A stretch of DNA of 38,935 nt from Microcoleus sp. CSU_2_2. GTDB lineage: Bacteria; Cyanobacteriota; Cyanobacteriia; Cyanobacteriales; Microcoleaceae. The notes below the pieces were generated by a model that saw nothing but the letters and a program-made list of their open reading frames with translations, searched no databases and was not told where the DNA came from. How positions within the stretch are numbered: the first letter of the stretch is position 1; every line of letters begins with the position of its first letter. Positions 16,926 through 25,224 of this stretch are shown here, piece by piece. The stretch spans positions 1 through 38,935 of the forward strand of contig JAAUPI010000018.1 of NCBI GenBank assembly GCA_012035135.1. The letters are read 5' to 3'. A program made the translations under genes and the position numbers.

Positions 16926-17228
16926 TTAATTTCTGATGCAAGCGGTGTCGTAGTGTTATCTGTCAGGACGATCTGAAAGTAGAATTGCCTGCGATGATAA
17001 GTGCGATCGCAGAATTTTTAGTGTCAACTAGCGGCTTGCCATCAAGACTTGCAACATTGATCGCACTTTTTGCGATCGAGCAAGGGATTGAAGATTTTTG
17101 TGATTTTTAAAAGGGGCGATCGAATTAATTGCGATCGGGACTTATTTGGTTTAGCTTATTTTGCACCAAACATCCGAGAGAGCCAGAAATATCGCCAAGT
17201 GGCATCGAAATTGATATTACCCACAGTC
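16926..17228. other. Spacer after surE
   Basis: Contains several GCGATCGC or near-HIP1 sites (around 17003, 17075, 17117) and no convincing gene. The open frame starting near 17070 runs into a palindromic element and has no recognisable protein features. Confidence 0.5.
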
Positions 17229-17338
17229 AGGAGGTGGCAGTGCCGTTTCCCTAGAATTAATCCGGGCGATAGTTACATCTCTTACGATGATCGCTAATGA
17301 TTATTTTGAGGTAGGGAAACGGCATTGCCGTGTCCTCC
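17229..17338. repeat. Palindromic element, GGCAGTGCCGT(G/T)TCCCT family
   Basis: Arm AGGTGGCAGTGCCGTTTCCC (17232-17251) is mirrored by GGGAAACGGCATTGCCG and TGTCCT (17314-17336), with ~60 bp between. A tighter copy lies at 38731-38797. It directly precedes the truncated methyltransferase reading frame. Confidence 0.75.
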
Positions 17339-17356
17339 GTTGCTAGCTTCTTTTGA

Positions 17357-17803
17357 GCAAATTCTCTTTCCTCGCAGCCTAATTCGTCCCATTACACTTT
17401 TCATGAAGGTTATCTCGATTCACTGCCCCCATCGCATTCCTTCGATGCGGCGACTTGTCTTTTGGTTTCTCACTTCTTTATGCAGCAGCAAGAGCGTCGC
17501 AACTTTTTTAGCCAAATTGCTTCACGACTTAGCCCTAATGGATATTTAGTGAGTTCTGATATTGTTTCCGATATGTCCAGTTCAACCTACCAGAGTCTGC
17601 TTGAGGTTTGGCTGCGGATGCTGCTGTATTCGGAAATACCTGCTGAGGAAGTTGAAAAGTTTCGTGCTTCTTATGGTCGGGATGTCGCTGTAATACCGCC
17701 CCCTGAAGTCGAATCAATCATTGCATCAAGCGGCTTTAATCCACCTGTATTGTTCTTCCAGAGCTTTGTCATTCATGCCTGGTACGCCCAGCGAAAACCA
17801 TGA
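17357..17803 (+). pseudogene. SAM-dependent methyltransferase, 5'-truncated remnant
   Basis: From 17357 the frame is open without any good start codon and reads HYTFHEGYLDSLPPSHSF, then DAATCLLVSHFFMQQQERR, RLSPNGYLVSSDIVSD, and a helical C-terminal half ending in FQSFVIHAWYAQRKP. DAATCLLVSHF corresponds to motif II/post-I of class I methyltransferases and LSPNGYLVSSDI to motif III. The N-terminal Rossmann part with the SAM-binding GxGxG loop is absent. Upstream sequence shows a stop (TGA at 17354) and then a palindromic element. The reading frame inside the remnant is intact, so loss looks recent or a shortened product may still be made from TTG 17462 (113 aa, unlikely to be active). Substrate unknown. 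Confidence 0.75.
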
Positions 17804-17948
17804 TTTGGAAGTTTTATTACACCGAATTCCGAAAACCAGATTTCTTAAAGTAAATCTGAAGTTTATAGAGAGGTAAATCGTTAAAAAATATCTCTCCGTG
17901 CGTCTAGAAAGTCTACCTTTAATTATAGCTTGAATCTATAGTAGTAAG

Positions 17949-17965
17949 GTGCGCAGTGCGCACCC
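17949..17965. repeat. Short palindrome GGTGCGC-AGT-GCGCACC
   Basis: Perfect 7-bp arms with a 3-bp loop, followed by CCTACAA. Probably a minimal relative of the GGTGCG..CGCACC family. The spacer 17804-17999 holds nothing else recognised. Confidence 0.6.
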
Positions 17966-17999
17966 TACAAGTAGAGTTTGTGCGTCCAGGATTAACTAT

Positions 18000-18165
18000 T
18001 AGACATTTCCTAAAAAGAATCTCTTGCTGTTCGATCGATTTAGGGCTTACGCCGAGGGCGACAGTCTGTGCCGAAAACCCTCTTAGTTTATGTCCAAATG
18101 CTTCACCCTCAAGAGCCTGCCGCGATCGATGCGCGAGAGCCTAATTTCTTTTTAGGAGATGTCTA
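18000..18165. mobile_element. MITE with TAGACAT(C/T)TCCTA termini and TA flanks; copy 1
   Basis: Left end TAGACATTTCCTAAAAAGAA and right end TTCTTTTTAGGAGATGTCTA are inverted repeats of about 20 bp, ending in TA on both sides as in Tc1/mariner-IS630-type insertions. A second copy (22118-22306) shares the ends and an internal block (ATGTCCAAATGCTTCACCC). The right end reaches the pdhA stop codon. It has no coding capacity. Confidence 0.8.
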
Positions 18166-19200
18166 CTCATCTTCAGCATAGATAAACCGATACAATTCGC
18201 TAGGATCTGGCTCGGCGCTTTTCTCTGCGAAATCGACCGCATCATCGATTACTGCTTCAATCTTTCGATCGATCTCCTTTAATTCTTCAGCAGTTGCCAA
18301 ATTGCGATCGATCAAATCAGTCGCCAACTTCTTAATCGGATCGCGAGGAAACCAATATTCCTTCTCTTCCTTAGAACGCAACTCATCAGGATCTGCCAAA
18401 GAATGTCCGCGAAAACGATAAGTCAAAGCCTCGATCAAAGTCGGCCCTTCGCCAGCGCGCGCTCTAGCAACAGCTTCTTGCGCCACTTCCCGCACCGCCA
18501 AAACATCCATCCCGTCAACCTCAAAACCAGCCATACCAAAAGCATGAGCCTTCTTGTAAATCACCGGATCGGAAGTAGCTCGATCGTGCGCCATCCCGAT
18601 CGCCCATTTGTTGTTTTCTACAACATAAATAATCGGCAACTTCCACAAAGCCGCCATATTTAAGCACTCAAAAAACTGCCCGTTATTCGCAGCACCATCG
18701 CCAAAAAAACAAGCAGTTACGCCATCAGAACCTTCGTCCCCCAAAGCCTCGCGCCGATACTTAGATTGAAAAGCCGCCCCAGTAGCTACGGGAATTCCCT
18801 CAGCCACAAAAGCATAGCCTCCCAACAGTCGGTGTTCCGCCGAAAACATATGCATCGAACCGCCGCGGCCCTTCGAGCAACCAGTCTCCTTCCCGAACAA
18901 CTCCGCCATCACCTCTCGCGCTGGCACTCCCGCGCTCAAAGCGTGAACGTGATCGCGATAGGTGCTGCTGACGTAATCCGTGTCATCCCGGCGCATCGAT
19001 CGAATCACGCCAGTAGAAACCGCCTCTTGACCATTGTACAAGTGGACAAAACCAAACATTTTGCCCCGGTAATACATCTCAGCGCACTTATCTTCAAAAA
19101 AGCGCCCCAACACCATATCCTCGTAGAGCATCAAACCCTCATCCCGAGAAATGCTGACGGTTTGCGCGTCAAAAACTGGTAAAGTCCGTTCCTGAACCAT
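18163..19200 (-). CDS. pdhA: Pyruvate dehydrogenase E1 component, alpha subunit
   Basis: Alpha chain of the thiamine-diphosphate E1 enzyme, which decarboxylates pyruvate and passes the acetyl group to lipoyl-E2, giving acetyl-CoA. ThDP/Mg2+ motif: [14 protein letters not shown] with the later VVENN. Other landmarks are [18 protein letters not shown] near the N-terminus, [13 protein letters not shown], and the phosphorylation-loop-like [15 protein letters not shown]. 345 aa is typical for cyanobacteria. As usual in this phylum, the beta subunit gene is not adjacent. The TAG stop lies at the very end of a MITE: the final T and A are the insertion-site bases and the G is the first base of the element. 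The reading frame ends in [12 protein letters not shown], a normal-looking C-terminus. Confidence 0.97.
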   Translation of the reverse strand: MVQERTLPVFDAQTVSISRDEGLMLYEDMVLGRFFEDKCAEMYYRGKMFGFVHLYNGQEAVSTGVIRSMRRDDTDYVSSTYRDHVHALSAGVPAREVMAELFGKETGCSKGRGGSMHMFSAEHRLLGGYAFVAEGIPVATGAAFQSKYRREALGDEGSDGVTACFFGDGAANNGQFFECLNMAALWKLPIIYVVENNKWAIGMAHDRATSDPVIYKKAHAFGMAGFEVDGMDVLAVREVAQEAVARARAGEGPTLIEALTYRFRGHSLADPDELRSKEEKEYWFPRDPIKKLATDLIDRNLATAEELKEIDRKIEAVIDDAVDFAEKSAEPDPSELYRFIYAEDE

Positions 19201-19458
19201 AAAAAATTAATACCCGATCGGCGAACTAGACAGGTGAAATCTTGCCATACTCAAATCAATGTAAACCGAGAGTGGACACAACCGCAGCAGAAAATGGGCG
19301 AACATTCTCCCAGCAGCAGTCAAAAGATTAGTACAAGCATTTTGAAAACTGGTAGAATAGTATTGGTTGCGACCCATTCGACTGACTAAGAGGCTACCAT
19401 TTAGGTGTAACAGCACTCGGCAGAGATCGAAGAAGCCAATGGCCGCTGTCTCCGAATG
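19201..19458. other. pdhA upstream spacer
   Basis: Promoter region of pdhA. No gene was recognised on either strand. Several open frames exist but look like translation of decayed sequence. Confidence 0.4.
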
Positions 19459-19683
19459 TGCGGACATGGCAAAGGACGAGTAAGAATTTTTCTGCCTTCG
19501 GGAGGAGGGCGGCTGCCTGGGCATCGTGCAAACGGTGCAAGAGTCAGGACAAGACAGCTTGTCAAACCTCGCTTACGCTGTGTAAGACCAAAAAACATCA
19601 GGCAAGCACGCGCCAGAGGTGGTGGCGGATGAAACAGGAAGCCCACACTGTATGCATAGCATCAGTGTTGGGTACTTCACCAG
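19459..19683 (+). pseudogene. Decayed relic resembling the 3' end of an IS200/IS605-type tnpB
   Basis: A low-confidence relic. In separate frames one can read CGHGKG (compare the CGH of the TnpB zinc finger), an Arg-rich RQARARGGGG and MKQEAHTV, then a hairpin CCCACACTG..CAGTGTTGGG followed by GTACTTCAC. An Arg/Gly-rich C-terminus followed by a subterminal hairpin and a '..TTCAC' end is what I expect from tnpB-bearing IS200/IS605 elements, whose right end also forms the guide RNA. No continuous frame or RuvC motif survives. It could also be unrelated spacer. Confidence 0.35.
19642..19672. repeat. Subterminal-type hairpin (CCCACACTG / CAGTGTTGGG)
   Basis: Nine-base-pair stem with one bulge around TATGCATAGCAT, which is itself partly self-complementary. 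It resembles the right-end hairpin of IS200/IS605 elements. Confidence 0.55.
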
Positions 19684-19783
19684 AACTCAGAAGCTTACAT
19701 CAAAATCATATTTTTAAGATTTGATGTGAGAGCATCACCTAAGATAGGCTAATTCAGTTGCTAGCGCTTTGGGGAAGTGGACA

Positions 19784-22105
19784 GTGCTACTTATTCCACT
19801 AGATTATTACCGGATTTTGGGTCTACCGATTCAAGCTACTGCCGAACAGTTGCAGCAGGCTCATCGCGATCGAACTTTACAGCTTCCACGCCGGGAGTAT
19901 TCCGAAGTTGCGATCGTTGCCCGCAAACAACTGCTTGATGAAGCCTGCGCCGTTCTGTCAGACTCACAAGGGCGCCAAGCTTACGATGCCAGTTTTTTAG
20001 CCAAAACTTACGATCGCGAGTCAGAAGCGGGAATTTCAGCCAAATACCAGAGGTCAAAAATTCTTGACTCAGGGACGGCCACAGTCCTCCAAGACTTAGG
20101 AGAAACCGATCGGCCAGAGTCTAGGGCCCTGGACGCTACTCCCGATCCGCACACTCCAAGTATAGAAATCGATGACAACCAATTCGTAGGAGCCCTGCTC
20201 ATACTACAAGAACTGGGAGAATACGAACTAGTACAGAAGTTGGGTCGCCCTTACCTAAACACTGGCAGCATCGCGATCGCAGAAGGGCGCTTCGGCGAGC
20301 CCCAGCTCGTGCGGCCAGATATAGTTTTAACCATAGCCCTTGCTTGCCTAGAACTTGGTCGCGAACAGTGGCAACAAGGTCAATACGAAAATGCTGCCAA
20401 ATCATTAGAAGCAGGACAAGAACTGCTACTGCGTGAAAGCCTATTTTCAAGCGTGAGGGGTGAAATGCAAACCGATATATACAAACTCCGTCCGTACAAC
20501 ATTTCAGAGCTATTATCACTCCCTGAAGAAAAAGTAGCTGAGCGTCGCCGGGGACTGCAAATCCTCCGAGAAATGCTCCAAGAACGTGGCGGAATAGACG
20601 GTTCGGGAGACGATCGATCGGGTTTGGGAATAGAAGACTTCCTGCGCTTCATCCAGCAATTGCGCAAGCACCTAACCAGTGGCGAACAGCAAACCCTGTT
20701 TGAAGCAGAAGCCGCCCGCCCCTCCGCAGTCGCCACCTATCTCTCGGTATACACGCTGTTAGCTCAAGGATTTGCAGCCAGACAGCCGTCGATGATCCGT
20801 CGCGCCAAGCTGATGCTGATGCAGCTAGGTCGCCGCCAAGACGTTCACCTCGAAAAAGCCGTGTGTTCCCTGCTGCTGGGCCAGACAGAAGAAGCCAGCA
20901 GAGCCCTCGAACTCAGTTCCGAAAAAGAACCCCTCGCCTTCATTCGCGAAAATTCCCAAGATTCTCCCGATTTGTTACCCGGGCTGTGCTTGTACGCCGA
21001 ACACTGGCTGCAAGAAGAAGTGTTTCCCCACTTCCGCGACTTGGCAAACCAGTCAGTCTCTTTAAAAGATTATTTTGCCGATCCCAAAGTACAAGCTTAC
21101 CTAGAAGCATTGCCCTCCGACGGAGAAACCGCCAACGAGTGGGTCGTCGTCCAGCCACGAGATCGCAAGCCCCAACCGCGACTGCAACCGAGCAGATCGC
21201 TCCAACCCGGCCCAGCAGCAGCTTCGCCACGGCTGAGCAATGTCACCTTGACCCCGGTAGCAGCAGGCGAATCCACCGCAGGGTCAAGCCCCAAATACGC
21301 TGGTACGCCAACCGCGCCCATCCCCCACGCAGGTGTCCCCAACCCAACAGTAGCCGATCGGGCGCACCCGTCGCCCACGACCTCAAAAGACCGCAGGCGA
21401 GCCAGTTGGTCCCGTCGCAGCTTTGCTGGCGCGGGCCCAATGAATAAATTGGTCGATCGGGCCCGGACAACCGGAACCCAAATTTCAGCCCAACTCAAAT
21501 CCATGCCTCGAAATAGGCTGGCTCTGCTTATCGTCGCAGGTATTCTGAGCCTCTTAATTCTGTGGTTGATACTGAGCATCTTGGCCAGCGCCCTGCAAGC
21601 TCTATCAGGCCCGAGTCTCCAAGGAGAACAACCCTTAATCGGTCTGGATGCACCGCCCGTAGAAATCCCCACAGTAGACGCAGCCACAGCCCCAGAGCCA
21701 ATTGCCGCCGCCCCTGTGTCGGGCGCCATCACTGAGGAAACAGGCGGGCAAATTATTCAAAGCTGGCTATCGGCAAAAGCAGCAGCTTTGGGCCCCAACC
21801 ACGCTGTCGAGGAATTAAAGCAAATCCTGACGGAACCGGCTTTGTCTCGCTGGCAATTGATGGCGGAAGCTCAAGAGCGAAACAACGCTCATCAGCGCTA
21901 CGTACACAGCCTCCAAGTTACGGAAGTTCGTGCCAACCCAACCAACCCCGATCGAGCGGAAGTTGAAGCGCAAGTAACAGAAAAAGCCGAAGTGTTCGAT
22001 GGCGAAAGGCAAACTACTTCTCGCAACGAAAACCTGCGCGTGCGCTACGAATTAATCCGCCAAGACGGGCAATGGCGGATTATGGATTGGCAAGTTATGA
22101 AGTAG
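19784..22105 (+). CDS. zipN: Cell division protein Ftn2/ZipN (ARC6-like)
   Basis: Cyanobacterial divisome organiser, ancestor of plastid ARC6. It anchors FtsZ at the inner membrane and recruits other division proteins. The N-terminal J-like domain (IPLDYYRILGLPIQATAEQL... QGRQAYDASF, residues ~3-75) lacks the HPD motif, as is normal for this family. A long TPR-like helical middle follows (~120-450), then a disordered Pro/Ser-rich stretch, one transmembrane helix near 578-605 (LALLIVAGILSLLILWLIL) and a C-terminal IMS/ARC6 domain (GGQIIQSWLSAKAAALGPNH to WRIMDWQVMK). Start: GTG at 19784 gives MLLIPLDYYRILG, with GGGGAAG upstream as ribosome site; a TTG at 19769 would add five residues. 773 aa. 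It stands alone, preceded by relic sequence. Confidence 0.92.
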   Translation: MLLIPLDYYRILGLPIQATAEQLQQAHRDRTLQLPRREYSEVAIVARKQLLDEACAVLSDSQGRQAYDASFLAKTYDRESEAGISAKYQRSKILDSGTATVLQDLGETDRPESRALDATPDPHTPSIEIDDNQFVGALLILQELGEYELVQKLGRPYLNTGSIAIAEGRFGEPQLVRPDIVLTIALACLELGREQWQQGQYENAAKSLEAGQELLLRESLFSSVRGEMQTDIYKLRPYNISELLSLPEEKVAERRRGLQILREMLQERGGIDGSGDDRSGLGIEDFLRFIQQLRKHLTSGEQQTLFEAEAARPSAVATYLSVYTLLAQGFAARQPSMIRRAKLMLMQLGRRQDVHLEKAVCSLLLGQTEEASRALELSSEKEPLAFIRENSQDSPDLLPGLCLYAEHWLQEEVFPHFRDLANQSVSLKDYFADPKVQAYLEALPSDGETANEWVVVQPRDRKPQPRLQPSRSLQPGPAAASPRLSNVTLTPVAAGESTAGSSPKYAGTPTAPIPHAGVPNPTVADRAHPSPTTSKDRRRASWSRRSFAGAGPMNKLVDRARTTGTQISAQLKSMPRNRLALLIVAGILSLLILWLILSILASALQALSGPSLQGEQPLIGLDAPPVEIPTVDAATAPEPIAAAPVSGAITEETGGQIIQSWLSAKAAALGPNHAVEELKQILTEPALSRWQLMAEAQERNNAHQRYVHSLQVTEVRANPTNPDRAEVEAQVTEKAEVFDGERQTTSRNENLRVRYELIRQDGQWRIMDWQVMK

Positions 22106-22117
22106 GGCAGTTGACAG

Positions 22118-22306
22118 TAGACATCTCCTAGAAAGAATCTCAAGCCGTTCGATAGATGTAGGGGGTAGGGGCGGTGCCAAGAGAGCCCGCCCTGAGTGGG
22201 CGACAATTTATGCCTCAAACTTGCAGATCTTATGTCCAAATGCTTCACCCTCCCCCGCAGAGTACGATTGAGCCTGGGGATCTAATTTCTTTTTTGGAGA
22301 TGTCTA
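22118..22306. mobile_element. MITE with TAGACATCTCCTA termini and TA flanks; copy 2
   Basis: Left TAGACATCTCCTAGAAAGAA and right TTCTTTTTTGGAGATGTCTA ends, same family as 18000-18165. It carries an internal GTAGGGGCGGTGCC..GCCCGCCC segment absent from copy 1. It lies between copies of GTTGACAG, which may be the pre-insertion sequence. Confidence 0.8.
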
Positions 22307-22448
22307 GTTGACAGTTGACAGTTGACAGGTAGGGGCGATGCCTGTGAGTGTCCGCCCTCTTAGTTGACAGTTGACAGGTAAGGTGCGTCGCTGAGATCTT
22401 GTCGATTTTTTTCGGGATTATAGGTGGCGACGCACCCTACTACGATTA
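22307..22448. repeat. GTTGACA tandem repeats and GGTGCGTCGC palindrome
   Basis: AGTTGACAGTTGACAG occurs twice around a short AGGGGCGATGCCTGTGAGTG segment. Then GGTGCGTCGC (22382) pairs with GCGACGCACC (22427-22436). The palindrome ends just before the first glycosyltransferase ATG and would lie in its leader. Confidence 0.75.
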
Positions 22449-23696
22449 ATGACTTCTTTTTTAATTTTTAATTCTTGGACGTGGGGTGATAAATTGCAGG
22501 TTATTGTTGAAGGCTGGCGCTTTATTTATCATTCCTATTGCGTCGCAAATCAATTTCAACTTCTAGAAATGCTAGCTCGCCCTGAAATAGAGATTTTTCA
22601 TCGCGATCGCCCCTACATAGACCCAGCTTGGCAAACAAAAATCAGTTTATTCGATCGCCCAACTGAAACATTACTCCGCAATATTCCCAGCCCTTCCCCA
22701 AATCAGTCTGCCGATGTCACCCTGCGAATGTATTGCCCTTGGGACTTCGCAGCATCAACTAGCGCTCAAACTTGGGTATTTGCTGCTACTGAATGGGGGA
22801 TTATTACTAATACAGTATTAGAGGCGATCGGCGTAAAATCAATCACCGAAACCCCAGTCAACTCAGAAGCCAAAATTATTACACCTTCAGCTTGGTCGAA
22901 AGCTGGATTAATTCGCAGCGGAGTTGAGGCCGATCGCATTGCAATTGTACCTCTTGGCGCCGATACTAGCATCTATTATCCTCTCTCAGACCAGGAGCGT
23001 CGATCGCTGCGTCAAACCTTCGGATGGTCAGACTATTTTATATTTTTAAATATCGGAGGCCAAACCGATCGCAAAGGCATTCGTCCCTTATTAAAAGCCT
23101 TCGCTGCTGTAGTTGACAAATATCCCCATGCCAGATTAGTTTTAAAAGGTTCAGAACTGCTCTATCCCTCCAGAGACGAGATTGCCGAAGCCAGCCGAGT
23201 TGTCCTCAGCGATGCCGAAAGAGCAAAAGTGGCACCGCGATTAATTTATACTGGCAGCCAGCTATCATTTGCTCAAATAGCTGAACTTTACCAAGCAGCA
23301 AACGCCTACGTTTCTCCTTATCTTGCGGAAGGTTTTAATCTACCAGTTTTAGAAGCCGCCGCTTGCGGTTTACCCGTTATCTGCACCCAAGGTGGTCCGA
23401 CAGACGATTTCATTCGATCGGATTTTGCACTGCCGATCGCAAGTAAATTTACTGCCGTTAACAATGAAGGAGAAAACCTCTTTATTTTAGCTCCAGAATG
23501 GGAACATTTGACTCAGTTGATGCAGGCAGTTATAAAACAACCTGAATTTGTAGCTAAAGCTCGCCTGATCGCCCCCCATTTTGTAGCTGAAAACTTTACT
23601 TGGAAACACGCAGTAGACAAATTGCTAGAGGTTATTTGCCCAGTTCGAGCGCGAAGTAAAATTGACTGCTCAACTTTTGAACCAATAATTTTGTAG
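22449..23696 (+). CDS. Glycosyltransferase, GT4-like (group 1), first of tandem pair
   Basis: Predicted retaining GT-B-fold glycosyltransferase that transfers a sugar from a nucleotide donor to a glycan or lipid acceptor; acceptor unknown. N-terminal domain: VEGWRFIYHSYCVANQFQLLEML, EIFHRDRPYI and WVFAATEWGII. C-terminal donor domain: FIFLNIGGQTDRKGIRPLL, ARLVLKGSELL, LYQAANAYVSPYLAEGFNLP and the E-x7-E-type motif EGFNLPVLEAAACGLPVICT. 415 aa; ATG at 22449. It shares clear similarity along its length with the next gene, so the pair arose by tandem duplication. The C-terminus has about 20 extra residues (PVRARSKIDCSTFEPIIL) compared with its neighbour. Possibly for exopolysaccharide or glycolipid synthesis, but no export genes are nearby. 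Confidence 0.88.
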   Translation: MTSFLIFNSWTWGDKLQVIVEGWRFIYHSYCVANQFQLLEMLARPEIEIFHRDRPYIDPAWQTKISLFDRPTETLLRNIPSPSPNQSADVTLRMYCPWDFAASTSAQTWVFAATEWGIITNTVLEAIGVKSITETPVNSEAKIITPSAWSKAGLIRSGVEADRIAIVPLGADTSIYYPLSDQERRSLRQTFGWSDYFIFLNIGGQTDRKGIRPLLKAFAAVVDKYPHARLVLKGSELLYPSRDEIAEASRVVLSDAERAKVAPRLIYTGSQLSFAQIAELYQAANAYVSPYLAEGFNLPVLEAAACGLPVICTQGGPTDDFIRSDFALPIASKFTAVNNEGENLFILAPEWEHLTQLMQAVIKQPEFVAKARLIAPHFVAENFTWKHAVDKLLEVICPVRARSKIDCSTFEPIIL

Positions 23697-23795
23697 AAGA
23701 GAAAACAAGCTAGAGATTCCTATGATATCCTGGACGATCGATCGACGATTGATTTATATGGGCTTAAGATTTTTTCAGCAAGCCCTACATAGGCC

Positions 23796-23851
23796 GGGGC
23801 GGGTTTTTGAGATTGTCGGTTGTTGGCAAATATTATTGGTGAACCCGCCCC
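23796..23851. repeat. Inverted repeat GGGGCGGGTT / AACCCGCCCC
   Basis: Ten-base perfect arms 36 bp apart between the two glycosyltransferase genes. A related, decayed copy in the opposite orientation lies at 34354-34421 (shared flank TACAA(A/G)GGGCGGGTT). Confidence 0.75.
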
Positions 23852-23911
23852 TTGTATCTTAAAAGAGACAGTCGATCGAACGGACATAATATGACTAATG
23901 ACTACTGACTA

Positions 23912-25069
23912 ATGACTAATAACTTAATTGTTGAAGGCTGGCGTTTTTTGCCACACTCCTATGCGATCGCCAATCAATTTCAGCTACTAGAAATGCTGAA
24001 ATATCCCAACTTAGAAATTTTCCACAAAGATATCCCATATCTCGATGAAAATTGGCAACCAGCGATCGGTTTGTTAAATGAAATTGATGAAGCAACAATA
24101 AAAAATATTCCTCACCCTTCCGAGTCTCTAGAAGCAGACGCTACCCTACGGATATCAGTACCTTACAATTTTGCACTCTCAAATACAAAACAGACGTGCT
24201 TGTTTGCCACAACAGAATGGGGAATTCTGCACAACGAAAACTTTAGAATTACCGGAACATCTTCCCTGCGCGAAGGACACAATAACTCCGATATAATTAT
24301 TATTACGCCTTCCCATTGGTCGAGAACCGGATTTATCCGCAGCGGTGCAAATCCCGATCGCACAATTGTCATCCCCTGCGGCATCGATCCGAATATTTAC
24401 AAACCTTTAACAAAATTAGAGCGCACAGCTTTGCGAAAACAGCTAGGATGGGACGGATTTGTATTTTTGAATGTTGGTGCAGGAACGCCCAATAAAGGTA
24501 TAGATTTATTGTTGAAAGCTTTCGCAGTTGTAGTTGAAAGTTATCCCGAAGCTCGATTAGTATTGAAAGGAGAAGAATCAGTATATGAGTCGGATTCTCT
24601 GATAGCTCAAAACATAGACGAACTAACTTTTGATGAAGCCGAAAAAGTTTTGCCACGCATTGCATACATAGGAGAAACACTGTCTTTTGAAAAAATGGCT
24701 CAACTGTATCAAGCCGCCGATGCTTACGTATCTCTTTATTTAGCAGAAGGGTTCAATATGCCAGCACTAGAAGCAATTGCCTGTGGCTTGCCGGTGATTT
24801 GCACTAAAGGTGGCCCGACGGATGATTTCACAACTCCCGATTTTGCTTTCCACGTGGAAAGCACACTGCAAGAAGGTACTTCTAACGGTCAGCAGATATT
24901 TCGCTTGATGCCGAATTTAGAACATTCGATCGCCTTAATGAAAAATATTATAGAACAACCGGAGTTGTGCGATCGAACTCGCGAAGCTGGTCCCAAATTT
25001 GTAGCTACTGGGTTTACCTGGAAACACGTTGTAGACCAATTGCTAGAGGTACTTTTGCCAACAATTTGA
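23912..25069 (+). CDS. Glycosyltransferase, GT4-like (group 1), second of tandem pair
   Basis: Paralog of the preceding gene with the same plan: VEGWRFLPHSYAIANQFQLL at the N-terminus, CLFATTEWGIL, SHWSRTGFIRSGANPDRTIV, FVFLNVGAGTPNKGIDLLL, ARLVLKGEESV, LYQAADAYVSLYLAEGFNMP and ALEAIACGLPVICTKGGPTD. The two conserved Glu of the donor-site motif are kept (EGFNMPALEA). 385 aa. The start is ATG at 23912; the ATG at 23891 soon meets a stop. The start codon lies inside an ACTAATG-type short repeat (ATGACTAATGACTAC upstream), a common spacer motif here that may have generated the translation start. Substrate unknown; likely cell-surface glycan work alongside its neighbour. Confidence 0.88.
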   Translation: MTNNLIVEGWRFLPHSYAIANQFQLLEMLKYPNLEIFHKDIPYLDENWQPAIGLLNEIDEATIKNIPHPSESLEADATLRISVPYNFALSNTKQTCLFATTEWGILHNENFRITGTSSLREGHNNSDIIIITPSHWSRTGFIRSGANPDRTIVIPCGIDPNIYKPLTKLERTALRKQLGWDGFVFLNVGAGTPNKGIDLLLKAFAVVVESYPEARLVLKGEESVYESDSLIAQNIDELTFDEAEKVLPRIAYIGETLSFEKMAQLYQAADAYVSLYLAEGFNMPALEAIACGLPVICTKGGPTDDFTTPDFAFHVESTLQEGTSNGQQIFRLMPNLEHSIALMKNIIEQPELCDRTREAGPKFVATGFTWKHVVDQLLEVLLPTI

Positions 25070-25105
25070 TCGCCCAATCAAACAGGGTGCGATCGACAGT
25101 CAATC

Positions 25106-25143
25106 GATTTGAGATTTGAGATTTGAGATTTGAGATTTTGGAT
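25106..25143. repeat. GATTTGA tandem repeat
   Basis: Four to five copies of GATTTGA ahead of the CobW-family gene. Same class as 3157-3213 and 6569-6593. Confidence 0.8.
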
Positions 25144-25224
25144 TGACCCCACGGATGTTCGGAATTAATATAAGATACAATAAGAACAACAAGTTTAAGC
25201 GATCGAGTAGCAAATAGTCAAGCT

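Noticed and set aside
17070..17297. 75-codon plus-strand frame upstream of the methyltransferase remnant
   Set aside because: Runs into a palindromic element, has no ribosome site and no protein features. It is not the missing methyltransferase N-terminus.
20863..21447. 194-codon frame overlapping zipN on the plus strand
   Set aside because: Arg/Ser/Pro-rich shadow of the zipN frame in GC-rich sequence; zipN is clearly the coding frame.
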